Part shown: in pieces, positions 11,801-18,209 of the stretch | How positions within the stretch are numbered: position 1 is the stretch's first letter | How the letters are laid out: the number at the start of each line of letters is the position of its first letter | Source of the DNA: Prevotella sp. | GTDB taxonomy: Bacteria > Bacteroidota > Bacteroidia > Bacteroidales > Bacteroidaceae | Assembly (NCBI GenBank): GCA_017934525.1 | Contig: JAGBJJ010000073.1 | Location: forward strand, 1 to 43,524 | Reading direction: 5' to 3' | Length of the DNA: 43,524 nt | Made by a program: the position numbers and the translations under genes | The notes under the pieces: generated by a model | Database searches by the model: none | What the model saw: the letters and a program-made list of their open reading frames with translations, nothing else | Told to the model about the DNA's origin: nothing

Positions 11801-11817
11801 ATCTGCTCTTTCTTCAT
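2806..11817 (-). CDS. Giant (3003 aa) secreted TANFOR-like protein
   Basis: This intact 9-kb frame starts at the ATG at 11815-11817. An unusually long N-terminal leader (Arg-rich up to about residue 40, hydrophobic to about 60, ending TPAAAQ) precedes the mature protein. Residues about 62-230 resemble the TANFOR N-terminal domain (VDVRPVQPILPPKAGDYIDD, later GLLPEGQFKMSMQCY). The region near residues 930-1040 also fits the family as I remember it (WQGLYIKKVALQFPKW, GWAFDIDTCIVQI, IAGKFGVPLFG). A Ser/Thr/Gly-rich linker lies at about 1055-1105. Charged, probably coiled-coil stretches lie near 1240-1265 and 1580-1670. Between them and after are long beta-rich stretches with Gly and alternating hydrophobic residues, up to about residue 2010. 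The last 1000 residues are Tyr/Asn/Ser-rich and unfamiliar. No sorting tail is visible. Probable location is the cell exterior or periplasm, possibly with the barrel protein encoded upstream. A perfect 6-bp stem hairpin (11708-11723) falls in the early coding region. Function unknown. Confidence 0.8.
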   Translation of the reverse strand: MKKEQILTAEILPTRRIKHISGLENSFRRRFRRLSAAPLRILCAAALFILHSALCMTPAAAQEVSVDVRPVQPILPPKAGDYIDDPGNFFTLRVTNNTDEQQRLFFGCHINMEFPDQESYVVTNYGHIPRMPIVLEPRQSKLLNRVEMKQLFTYLDQNDVYMRDGLWDQFNGAGLLPEGQFKMSMQCYKWDPELTQAVQLNEPTNGTCSFQVCYRAQPPTFITPQAAVGIDPDDALGQLSVANLNIHSPVIAWTMPTLKCNPSQYPFQYDVRIVRLDGEMPDVAIETHAVEYQNLKLTTPTLTIPTAYVTKMKEQKGADGQPAVYALQVTASNPFANSDLDKLHFSLIENDGRSPILLFRFYDPTATDVADSLEGLVEEGDKEGDKDSLYVFEQPTLTSPKFSGLALRKMFVGDSITAGFRKAWHVGGRGEQADTVQFKYTMQLFKGRSSDKMEVTIATQKPFFEHSFVPKKGSDEELRDSAKWEKLKDKVKAGDYVVMRIKAEPLDKKLSLRMKGDSLNIIDFVMAEHVNIDWACGLNTSTVTNKELVKECPKKGTKIRISDWELELDDVKQDKDTKVLKGTGWIIWEGVSQMNVRVAVKFNDLKVNTDLVCFDGLCQTYADPNGTKWIGDDENYSPEAAVDSIFSMTGLDNFWTNAGLGAANEAALNKDMNEEATDVAKALELGKYYSYFEKGCKRWNEWKKGNWFEVYFPTEFPEEVSQYFPKDFALQIASMMYSPKGACMNIIAEFVLPKSDVLGNDLLVFGAPRLCVSKDRFLPEDGVLSLLSNFRIKDPDSDFDLTFLAPSQPLDPYDGCFIRWENDAFDGLSIHASVHVPNLNRVENGKVLDGVEPNFELRATIENGWGDWMGKIHMDPFEVRDLPGWVFTVGEDVVYDHSYEHNDIAMPSLNQIISKVGNTYNPALCGSYTKTDWNAWQGLYIKKVALQFPKWCVFGKGDKGTEVFVEDMLFDGSGVTLATGARNVMNAQTGEAGGWAFDIDTCIVQIVQNNFDKCRIAGKFGVPLFGVKDSGDDGKIGYWCDIRRLTKPETETYYTYVKAGDGSSSASGTQATSIGGKGRKGSTAASSTHNSISTPTTTTTSDGYEKIAHKRSVYTETMRYAYLFHTESIDKNRLQMDCFLADLNFDPAQTFIALAAEEQEDGTTKTDVEFCMGGEIALFGATEINDKIAKYTAELPLKPRIPGVHFTKLYISNFKREGVTLTASNNLIMKYDAWMGNLEKKRQEAQEKWEKETIKWADLHAAKEMKLGEHCYLNFGEWSLASPDKKIGPFKFNITEFKPDYKNKQLTLDITGKVGLIKGINLDVECGISIVSDLSWKDFTDVSTWDLSYNHTDFKKLALDLDVAKVLHFKGELEMGDFTDKNNVTSKGYKGLLDIDIIGFFGMKATGGFFEYDGAVSKASEEKLQEEAKEEGTTLTADDRKFSWGYFMCDITSSLMRVDPVVINRVSGGFYFNCKPKGQGLGGDNPEARYGTPTAEYGAIGVSLGIGLESSAGKETLSADLDLTVVYNRKKNRLSTFMFKGGVKAIAGMIKADMMLLYQNDEKDRFLSLDVSVETDMSGGDLGDKVKKLGEEYKQELEVIQKDLDKFKEDVAGYANKLIEGTPMAGLKDALADDDESGAKVKDSDFAKNKSSNDAKADEAEKKKKEKDLTIGETKITLALKITWRENGVNKNPQKWHLYVGEPNKSNRCYFQYIKFKSAVVSVDIGADGYICIGNELPNNGALPPIDSEITNFVTPKGVDTGGDMAKAQRSRQAAVNELLGKADCKGGVMVGASAWGFIDIDLGLFYGGLRAIAGFDMSLVNYGNMAYCVNLGRAMGRNGWYAQGQFYAYLAAKFGLHIKLGKLINKKIDIVDAGIGGVFQCGLPSPSWLEGRARVKLRLLGGLVNMNKTFHFECGKVCVPFKGNALDGFNLFGDVNIGIDSIETKGWYEVPTVTNAEAKRAMFSTQASLGAQYRLYDPTTGGWLASQGGYTEDQIKQNASRTYIFDIDGTTNNIGNVGVKLYEISESKISSLNYFNKNVYLENLYSFFKKNTSSFETSVEMSNASITGGQPVSYSYSDASTWTPIEQAEQWNKQLEEDWYGFSYYGQYHSYRGFSLKKMEVPVSIREVRGSNFHLNLPTLKPDCYYILRLTGSAYEVEDGVRVWCNYVKVDKNGKPLYNTRIKWQQDKFIFFRTGSEETPPELISDLDPYVAVAFPAGEDGKLFNKKNYSEESYQRDLERPNIALNQDISKTSFKNGTLYWNLESQNTETGDTRTTKVKNKFVKVQMKTPVYGRTLPSSVAQMQSINMAPESKLFVYPYPSNNHLQLLYETQIKGQCNSGSVKYPNSSSYANLSSNYEKHEFLKQYLGTQGYGNYIQPILDEIKSKLGSTSYYISAIAYMEKIIQDDEVLKTAYDRYMDENSSKEECMKDTTYVLADLYFKCNKYMSWTAPYGFKSQSSIHAASLLPYEAPFVGMRPFDPPTYSTGIMKDYPANSYYPWTYSNDVAEAYRNVWGVQKNYRRQDPFSYFAYLSNHVFINGYKVNPYAFDDVGISHAAEPLTFSYNGVDIQGNFMLQSGNETMRDVQRKMYNTWNNFNYDNASAEGYDPKQPFFPLPSYGVADPSVEKGELKHSQIGSMDLYEKTIANQDGKTPHYLPTSTSADAISADAASMRYFALNFTAPYYVAEKLYKRMGEVCDELVSIYQQHMDKRINALKNFNSVARTRIANLGYDLNTPNGRLAAALDDRVYQTLKNYGGQTNLLFFDGSGGDDWSLNADIRKWNQKYRGRYLTVESHGYKVKVPYYQFALLFGDCFGRYNHDNSDTMGADSVNGFWTKSLDRAFDTSLGAHAKTTLKARYGADVSNLLFNRMNGGSPFKQLKGSSYATSSRVVNGQWVDRRTVDQDRFYAWLPLSYITKLNLMAYRVNAYDINSGQYFSSSAVDGNCEIMPDVTYDWMFTGSNKNPKDMNEWRLSNMVGDPKVVCDGDDPSDKSEDIYAGEDVKE
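11649..11676 (-). repeat. Heptamer repeats inside signal-peptide codons
   Basis: On the coding strand four consecutive heptads read TTCATTC, TTCATTC, TGCGCTC and TGCATGA. They encode the hydrophobic FILHSALCM segment of the leader of the 3003-residue protein. The unit length matches the arrays at the gene ends, although the sequence differs. Confidence 0.7.
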
Positions 11818-11827
11818 AATCGTATCG

Positions 11828-11842
11828 TTTTTTTGGGGGGGG
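11828..11842 (-). promoter_or_regulatory. C8-A7 homopolymer tract upstream of giant gene
   Basis: Seven T and eight G on the plus strand read C8-A7 on the coding strand, ending 10 bases before the ATG of the 3003-residue gene. The C run is followed upstream by a single G and four more C. Runs this long in a leader can slip during replication and change spacing. Whether this one does so cannot be told from a single sequence. Confidence 0.6.
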
Positions 11843-11970
11843 CGGGGAGATTGCGATTCAGTCGCAACACACGCAACCCTTCGTTGTCTTTTCTCGGTTC
11901 TATGTTCGTGATGCGCGCCTTTATGCGGGGGGCGTAGGGGGCTTTCCCCTCATTCAGGCGGCAGCAAACT

Positions 11971-11998
11971 GTTCGTTGTTCATTGTACATTGTTCATT
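11971..11998 (-). repeat. Four-unit 7-bp repeat over the barrel-gene stop
   Basis: Heptamers GTTCGTT, GTTCATT, GTACATT and GTTCATT follow one another on the plus strand. The TGA (11980-11982) and the last codons (Met-Asn-Asn-Val-Gln) of the 594-residue protein lie within the array. No other feature was recognised in the rest of the 11843-11970 spacer apart from short local inverted repeats. Confidence 0.85.
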
Positions 11999-13764
11999 GT
12001 CTTCGCTTTCCGCTTCAGATTCAGCAGTGAGAAGGTGTAGTTGTAGCCCAGCGACAGGCTGACCTCGGTGGTGCCCATTGACGAGTGGTCGGCTGAGAGG
12101 TTGGTGTCGGAGTACTTGTTGAAGCCGGCGGAGAAGGAGAACTGGTGAACCTTGGCCAGCGTATAGCCAGCCGAGAGGTCGGCCCCGACGGAGAGCATGC
12201 GCTGCTGGTCGCGGATGTCGTTATAGCAGAGCGAGACGGTGGCCGAGGTCGACAGGTTCTTCTCCTTGAGAAACGAGCGGCCCGTCGTGAGCGAGAGCAC
12301 GTCGGAGGTGTAGCGCGTCTGATAGCCGCTCGACGTCTGGTGCGAGAGCGACGTGGCGATGGTCATCTCCCACGCCTTGATGTCGAGGGCGTGCGACAGT
12401 CCGAGGGCCCATGTCTTGACGTCCGAGACGCCCGTGGCGAAGCGGTTGAGGTCTTTGTTCTGCGTGTAGTTGAACGAGAGTGAATAGACCTGTCCGACGT
12501 GGTCGCCGTCGATGTTGTAGGAGGGCGTCAGGTAGACGGAGTGCATGATGCGGTTGACGCGCGTCGAGTCGTTGACGTGGGCCTTGCCGTCGCTTTGCAG
12601 CTGGCGGTAGCCGTTGTAGCCGGCGGCGAGCGAGAGCCGGTCGGTAAGGTTGGTGGAGGCCGTGGCGCTGTAGACGAAGCCACGGGTGGTGTAGAGCTGG
12701 TTGCGGGTGATGTTGTCCTCCTGTCCGGAGAAGTTGACGGCCAGCGTGACGCGGTTGAAGAGGCTGGTCGAGGCGTTGATGCCTAGCGACTGGTAGTTGT
12801 TGGAGGTGTAGTAGAGGCCCAGCGTCGTATAGTCGGGCTGCACCATCTTATAATATATCTGTGATGAGAATCCTTTCAGGTTGAGGTTGGCCGAGATGTC
12901 GCCGGCAATACGCATGAGCGACGTATAGCGGGCTTCGAAAATCTTGTCCCAGCGGTCGAGCTGGGCGGTGTGGACGCGCTGGGCGCGCTTGTCGGAGCTG
13001 AAGGCGCTCCAGGCCAGGTTGCCGCGCAGCGAGAGCCACTTCGTCAGGCCTAGGCCACCGCGCAGGGCGATGGCAATGTTGTCCTGCGGGTTCACCTTCT
13101 CCTGCCATCGCGGGTCGATGCTGCCTATCTTGTCGTAGGCCCGCAGCAGATAGAGGTCGATGAAGTTGAGGCCGGAGCCATAGCCGGCCTTGAAGCCCCA
13201 CCCCACGCGCGCATACTGCGGCGTGCGGGCCTTGGGGTCGTCGGGGTCGTCGTTGATGGCGTTGCGCAGCTCGCCGTAGAAGGCACCGAAGCGCAGCCGC
13301 GACGATGTGTACTCGAGTCCGACGCCGTTGAACGACATATTCATGATGTAGGGCGAGAGGGCCATGTTCGAGCGGCCGAAGTGGCCCCGCCAGTTCTTGT
13401 AGGTCGGGTCGATGTGGAACGAGAAGTGGGGGAACGAGAAGCTTGAATTATTGTTCGAATAGTAGAAGGCGAACGGCATCGAGATGCCGTAGACCGAGAT
13501 GTTCAGGTTGGCATACAAGGAGTTAGCCCACGGCGAGCGATAGCCAGAGCCCAGTGAGGAGTGGTAGTAGGTGTTCTGGGTGCCGACGGCACCCGTGATG
13601 ATGAGCGGGTCGCTCTTCGCGATGGTCGAGATGGTGTTCTGGGTGAGGGTCTGAGCGAAAAGCCCGGCCTCTCCCTGCCCCCTCCAGAGGGAAGGGGTGA
13701 ATAATACGGCGGTGACACATAGCATATAGATGTACGCGCGCTTCGTATGGTTCCTGCTCATCAT
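11980..13764 (-). CDS. Predicted outer-membrane beta-barrel protein (594 aa)
   Basis: The gene starts at an ATG-ATG pair (13759-13764). The N-terminus has basic residues, a hydrophobic core (MLCVTAVLF), an odd polar insert (SLWRGQGEAG) and then LFAQ, a likely signal-peptidase site near residue 38. The mature part is almost entirely short alternating-hydrophobicity strands rich in Tyr, Ser, Gly and Asn (for example LRFGAFYGELRNAI, LSLRGNLAWSAFSS, VSLSLGYNYTFSLLNL), separated by charged turns. This is the look of a transmembrane beta-barrel of about 20 or more strands. I did not recognise a named family. Its place between the Ig-like protein and the TANFOR-like giant suggests it anchors or exports one of them at the outer membrane, which is inference. 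Confidence 0.75.
   Translation of the reverse strand: MMSRNHTKRAYIYMLCVTAVLFTPSLWRGQGEAGLFAQTLTQNTISTIAKSDPLIITGAVGTQNTYYHSSLGSGYRSPWANSLYANLNISVYGISMPFAFYYSNNNSSFSFPHFSFHIDPTYKNWRGHFGRSNMALSPYIMNMSFNGVGLEYTSSRLRFGAFYGELRNAINDDPDDPKARTPQYARVGWGFKAGYGSGLNFIDLYLLRAYDKIGSIDPRWQEKVNPQDNIAIALRGGLGLTKWLSLRGNLAWSAFSSDKRAQRVHTAQLDRWDKIFEARYTSLMRIAGDISANLNLKGFSSQIYYKMVQPDYTTLGLYYTSNNYQSLGINASTSLFNRVTLAVNFSGQEDNITRNQLYTTRGFVYSATASTNLTDRLSLAAGYNGYRQLQSDGKAHVNDSTRVNRIMHSVYLTPSYNIDGDHVGQVYSLSFNYTQNKDLNRFATGVSDVKTWALGLSHALDIKAWEMTIATSLSHQTSSGYQTRYTSDVLSLTTGRSFLKEKNLSTSATVSLCYNDIRDQQRMLSVGADLSAGYTLAKVHQFSFSAGFNKYSDTNLSADHSSMGTTEVSLSLGYNYTFSLLNLKRKAKTMNNVQ
13661..13701. repeat. Possible dispersed GC-rich repeat within signal peptide
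   Basis: A stretch mixing CCTCTCCCTGCCCC with a CCTCCAGAGGGAAGGGG motif encodes the SLWRGQGEAG insert in the signal peptide of the barrel protein. From memory, sequences of this kind recur through Prevotella and Bacteroides genomes. Only one copy is in this window, so the assignment rests on recall. Confidence 0.35.
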
Positions 13765-13801
13765 AGCCTTGCTGTTGATGGGTTATTGTTTTGAGTTGGA
13801 A

Positions 13802-13865
13802 GGGAATTCCGGCCGGAATTTTGGCTATTCTGGCCGGAATGTGTCTGATTCCGGCCGGAATTCCC
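13802..13865. repeat. Triple 14-bp palindrome at exact 21-bp period
   Basis: Three copies of the palindrome ATTCCGGCCGGAAT start at 13806, 13827 and 13848. The middle copy has one change (ATTCTGGCCGGAAT). Spacers are 7 bp each. The flanking GGGA and TCCC extend the outer copies into an 18-bp inverted pair (13802-13819 and 13848-13865), so the block can fold as one large hairpin or three small ones. It lies in the 147-bp gap between the Ig-like gene and the barrel gene. It may act as an mRNA processing or attenuation element, a DNA-binding site array, or a dispersed repeat. Confidence 0.85.
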
Positions 13866-13911
13866 TTAGAGAGAGAGGGTATGCTCAGTAAGTTTTGCAG
13901 GTGGAGCAAGG

Positions 13912-16900
13912 TTACTTCACAACCTGCTTGCGCACCTTGCCGTCGTTTGAGCGCTGTATGTTCACGCCCTGGCGTTTCGAGTCGAGCTTGCGACCGCTGA
14001 GATCATAACTATCCATTGCCGATGATTCGTTGTCGATGGTTGCAATGCCCGTGGTCACGGCTTCGCTCGTCAGCAGGACGGGAGCCTTCATGGTGCCCTT
14101 CATGAGCGACATGGTGACCGTCTGGTCGACGTCGAAGAGCTGGCCGGTGAGTTCGTCGCGCAAGCGGAAGCTGACCTGCTCGCCCTGGTTGGCATGCACG
14201 GTGATGAACATCAGACCATCGATGCACAAGCCCTCGCCACGACACTCACCATCGACAAAGGCACCGATGGTATAGTGCTCGGGCGACGTGACGCCATCGA
14301 GCCGGGCCACCATCGACATGTTATCGCGATAGGGATGCGGGGCGTACTGCCAGACCGACTGCGGGCTGACCTTGTGGGGAGCATTCTGGCGAGCGCTGCG
14401 GCTTTGGGCAAGCCCTGTCTCTGCAGGCCAATAGATGGCACTCTCAGCATCAGAGTTGTTGTAGTAGAGGTACGACTGCGTGGGCCAGAGGCTCTTCAGG
14501 GTACCAGTCCATGCACCATTGCTCCACTCGGCAAAACCGTCTTCCTTCGACACGATGCGGTCGCCGTCGCTGGCCGACGTGATGACGTCGCTGAGCTTGT
14601 GGTACAATACATAGGGGTTACCAATCCATGTCCAGGCCTTCTGCAGGGGCTGGGGTTTGTCCTTCAGCAGAATCTCGCCGCCTGTCTGGATGGCTGCTTC
14701 CCATGACTCAATACTTTCAGTGCAGTTGATCTTGTAGGCCACGTTAGGCTGCAGGCCTTGCTCGTAGAGCGCACCATAGTAGCCGTACTGCGGGTCGTTG
14801 GCCATCAGGGCCGACTGTGAGCGGATTTCGTCGATACGGCCCATGAAGTGTGCCTCAAACTCATTCCGAGCGATGGGGCCCCACAGCGACTTCCACTGCC
14901 AGCCATTGTTGAGGATTGTGGCCTCACCGACGGTGATAGTCTGGTTTTCGACGATGTTCAGCTGCGTCGTGCCGTCGTCGTAGCGGATGTTCAGCGTGCT
15001 GACGCCGGGATAGTTGGCGCCGACCTCGTAAAGGGCATTGCCATTCTCATCTAATTCAACAAAATCAGCTTCAAAGAACTGCGTACTCAGGTTGACAGGG
15101 TCGTCAGCCCAAATCTGAATGGCCTCCGGGTCGAACTCAGCGTCTTCGGGCTGTGGCTTCAGTAGCAGGTCGTAGGTGGTACGGGCTGCCATCGGCTCGG
15201 GCAGGGCGGCCACGATGTTGAAGCCGGAGAGACCCTCGCTGACGATAATCTTGAACGTGCGCTCGACGGTGGTGCGGTGCTCCTTGCCGTCTATCGTCTC
15301 AGACAGATAATCGATGTAGGTGACGGCCATCGTGACGGTGGTCTCGCCGACGCTCTTGGCCGTGGCGGTGACAGCGACGTTGACGGCGGTGTTAGAACCG
15401 GTGTTGGTAATGGTCATATCTACCGTTGCTACATCAGGATTGCTTGATGTCACAGTTACATTAGCGCGCGAAGCTTTGGCGGGATCGAAGGTGATATTGT
15501 TCTTCACTTCCTCAGAAATGTCAACATCGCTGCCGGTGTACTTCACCGTGATGTCTTTGGCAAACGTGACGTCCTTGGCCTGAGAGACAATAATAAACAC
15601 TTTCATCTTAGAAGAAGTGACGCCAGAACCGTCATCTGCAACCGCTCTAAACTGTGTAAGTCCGGCCGTTGCTGCTACCCATCTGCCGTTGACATTCCTT
15701 ATGTTTGTACCGGTCACTGTGAAGTGGAAGCTCTTGTTGGTGGCATCTTCCGGGAGGATAGTGACGATTGAGTTGAGATAATCGGTTATGTCGTCGCCGA
15801 CGTTGATGGTGACATTACCTGCAGGGAATGTGATGCTCTCAATGGGCACGTTGATGTTGACGGTGACCTGCTGCGTGGCGTGCGCCTCAAACGAGGGAGT
15901 ACCGTCGGCATTAAAGGTGTAGGTTCCGACCTTGACGGTCATCGTCGTCTGTCCGCCCTTGATGGGCACCCACTCGCTGAGGGTCGCCTCGCCTGCTGCA
16001 ACCTCCTGCTGAGCGATGTATTCCTCGTTGTCAGACGTCCACACAATCTCGTCGGTGTGGTTGGTCGGGTTGACCGTGATGGCGCTCTCCAGTGCGCTCT
16101 TCAGGGCCTCCCAGTCACCCTTGTTGACGGTGATCTCCGGCGTGTTGACGTTGATGCTGGTGGCGGGCTGGTTGATGAAGACGGTGATGTCGGCCGTGCC
16201 GAGGCTCTCGTAGCCTTGGAGCTGCAGCTGGAGGGTAGAGCCCTTTTCGTCGATGTTGGGAGCGAGGGCCTGGAGCGTGTTGCCCGTGACGGACATATAC
16301 TGGCTGTGCGACTCCTGGACGGTCCAGATGTAGTCGTTGTCAGCGACGGAAGCGCCTTCGGGCTGGATGGTCACATAATCTTTCAGGTTGATCGTCTCGC
16401 CGACGTTCATCGTGATGCTGTTCGTGTTGAACGAGAAGGCGGTGGGACCCTGCGTCACGTCAATGCGGAGCGTGACGGGCTCGGCTGTCTTGATGACGGG
16501 CGCGCCGGGCGTACCTGCCATATAGTCGGGATACCGGAGGGTGAAGGTCAGTGTGGCTGTGCCGGCCTTCTTCACCGTGGCGCCCCATCCGGTCTCGAAG
16601 GCTCCCTTGCCTTCGCTAATCTCGACGACGCTTGGGTCGCTCGAAGTCACATTAACGAAAAAGACGCCTTTGCCCATAGGCTGGGTCGTGGCTATACCAA
16701 TCTGCTCCCACTGGCCGGTGGCATAGTCGAAGCTGCCGAAGATGTCCTTACTGATATCGATGGCCTTGTTGGTGTAGGTGTACGTCTGGCTTGTGCGGTC
16801 GACTGCCACGCTGGTGGCCCAGTCGTGGACCATGACGGCTATAGTGGTATAGACCTCGGGGTTGCTCACAGAGCGGACGGTGATTGAGGTCATGCCCTCG

Positions 16901-18135
16901 GCGACAGCCTTGATGGTGTTGTTCTCGATCGTGACGATGCCCTGGGCCGTGCCAGGCGTCAGCTCGTAGGTGACGCTCGCGTCAGTGGCTGTTTCGGGCC
17001 ATACCGCATAGCACTGCTTGATGTACTCGGTCAGGTCGTCGCCCACGTTGCAGTCAATCGACTGGTAGAGCAGGTCGATGGTCATGACAGGCTGCACCAC
17101 CTTGACGTTGACCGTCTTAGTGGCGGTGGTGTAGGTGTAGGAGTCGGGCTGTCCGGGTCTTGTCCATTGGTACCTTTTTGTTATCGTGGTCTCGCCGACA
17201 GCCACGGGGTTGTAGACCACAACACCGGAAGCACCGGGGCCGATGGCGACGATATTACTGTTGGCAGAGGTTAAGGTCGCATAATCCGACGGGTTGGTGG
17301 GCGTCACGCTGAAAGCGGCCGCTAGCTTCTGCCGCAGCGTGGTGGAGTCGCCGAGGTTGACCGTGATGGTCTCGTAGCCGGGGTTGACGGTGAGCTCTTT
17401 GGCGTGGTTATGGACTATCACGTCAATTCCTTTATAGTAAGATCCAAGTTCGATAAACATATAATAACTTCTCTCGGGATTGACAGCTGCTTCGTTCGAC
17501 GTCAGGATGCCGTCCTCAGTGACTGCGAGCTTGTCCGTATAAGACGGATTAATGCCGTAGGTGTACTTGAGGTTGTTGGGCACGGTGGCATTGGTAGGCG
17601 TCAGCCGCGGGTAGTAGCTGAGGTCAATCTCCTCGTCCCAGTTCATGTCGATTCTGTAAGACGACAGGGTGATGCCTGTCACCTCGGTGACGCTCAGCTC
17701 GACGAGGTCCGACGTCGTGCCGTGGCGCTTGCCGTCGAAGGTGATCGAGGGGCTGCTCAGGTCGTACTCCAGTCCGCTGGTGCTGTTATACATCTTAAAT
17801 GTAATAGCCTTGCCGTTGTCTTCCTCGGAGGTGGTGAAGTTGCCGGGGATGCGAAACACGAAGTAGTTGTAGTCGGCAGCTTCGGCGCCGGGTGCTCCGT
17901 AGCTGTTGGAGTTGCCAAGGACGATGGCGCGCACCTTGCCGTCTACCAGTGCAGCAATCTCGTAGTTCGAGAGGTTGCCCGAGAGGGTAGCGTTCGTCGC
18001 GAGCTTAGCCTCGACGACGGTCTCAGTGGACTGTCCGCCGGGCAGTGGCGGGTCGATCGTGAAATGCGTTGTTTCCTGGGCCCATCCTACGGCGATGGCG
18101 AGGAGGGCCACGGTGAGTGAAAGTAGTCGTTTCAT
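13912..18135 (-). CDS. Secreted Ig-like repeat protein (1407 aa), probable sorting tail
   Basis: The first 20 residues (MKRLLSLTVALLAIAVGWAQ) are a clear signal peptide. Residues about 20-140 form a separate N-terminal domain. Between about 150 and 1060 the protein is a chain of BIG2/BACON-like Ig modules; each opens with a phrase such as ITMNVGETINLKDY or VTINVGDDITDYLNSI and has later core phrases of the type SSNPDVATV. Residues about 1075-1370 form a C-terminal region of Trp-rich beta segments (NNGWQWKSLW, AWTWIGNPYVLYHKL, ARLDGVTSPEHYTIGAFVDG). The tail after about 1375 (YDLSGRKLDSKRQGVNIQRS, then DGKVRKQVVK) is typical of Prevotella secreted proteins and resembles a type IX secretion sorting tail, which would place it on the cell surface. 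A stalk or adhesin role is inferred. It begins 74 bp after the 59-residue gene and precedes the barrel gene. Confidence 0.8.
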   Translation of the reverse strand: MKRLLSLTVALLAIAVGWAQETTHFTIDPPLPGGQSTETVVEAKLATNATLSGNLSNYEIAALVDGKVRAIVLGNSNSYGAPGAEAADYNYFVFRIPGNFTTSEEDNGKAITFKMYNSTSGLEYDLSSPSITFDGKRHGTTSDLVELSVTEVTGITLSSYRIDMNWDEEIDLSYYPRLTPTNATVPNNLKYTYGINPSYTDKLAVTEDGILTSNEAAVNPERSYYMFIELGSYYKGIDVIVHNHAKELTVNPGYETITVNLGDSTTLRQKLAAAFSVTPTNPSDYATLTSANSNIVAIGPGASGVVVYNPVAVGETTITKRYQWTRPGQPDSYTYTTATKTVNVKVVQPVMTIDLLYQSIDCNVGDDLTEYIKQCYAVWPETATDASVTYELTPGTAQGIVTIENNTIKAVAEGMTSITVRSVSNPEVYTTIAVMVHDWATSVAVDRTSQTYTYTNKAIDISKDIFGSFDYATGQWEQIGIATTQPMGKGVFFVNVTSSDPSVVEISEGKGAFETGWGATVKKAGTATLTFTLRYPDYMAGTPGAPVIKTAEPVTLRIDVTQGPTAFSFNTNSITMNVGETINLKDYVTIQPEGASVADNDYIWTVQESHSQYMSVTGNTLQALAPNIDEKGSTLQLQLQGYESLGTADITVFINQPATSINVNTPEITVNKGDWEALKSALESAITVNPTNHTDEIVWTSDNEEYIAQQEVAAGEATLSEWVPIKGGQTTMTVKVGTYTFNADGTPSFEAHATQQVTVNINVPIESITFPAGNVTINVGDDITDYLNSIVTILPEDATNKSFHFTVTGTNIRNVNGRWVAATAGLTQFRAVADDGSGVTSSKMKVFIIVSQAKDVTFAKDITVKYTGSDVDISEEVKNNITFDPAKASRANVTVTSSNPDVATVDMTITNTGSNTAVNVAVTATAKSVGETTVTMAVTYIDYLSETIDGKEHRTTVERTFKIIVSEGLSGFNIVAALPEPMAARTTYDLLLKPQPEDAEFDPEAIQIWADDPVNLSTQFFEADFVELDENGNALYEVGANYPGVSTLNIRYDDGTTQLNIVENQTITVGEATILNNGWQWKSLWGPIARNEFEAHFMGRIDEIRSQSALMANDPQYGYYGALYEQGLQPNVAYKINCTESIESWEAAIQTGGEILLKDKPQPLQKAWTWIGNPYVLYHKLSDVITSASDGDRIVSKEDGFAEWSNGAWTGTLKSLWPTQSYLYYNNSDAESAIYWPAETGLAQSRSARQNAPHKVSPQSVWQYAPHPYRDNMSMVARLDGVTSPEHYTIGAFVDGECRGEGLCIDGLMFITVHANQGEQVSFRLRDELTGQLFDVDQTVTMSLMKGTMKAPVLLTSEAVTTGIATIDNESSAMDSYDLSGRKLDSKRQGVNIQRSNDGKVRKQVVK

Positions 18136-18209
18136 AATCGTAAAGGTTTTTATGAATGAATGTTTGTTGTTGTGTCTGATGCTCTGTGGGCGTCGCTCTG
18201 CTCTGTCGC

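Noticed and set aside
13523-13909. A 128-codon frame through the palindrome block, with IPAGI-like peptide repeats
   Set aside because: The peptide repeats simply translate the 21-bp DNA repeat, and the frame overlaps the start of the barrel gene in another phase.
15880-16887. A 335-codon open frame opposite the Ig-like repeat gene
   Set aside because: Fully antisense to clear Ig-like modules, with the same shadow composition.
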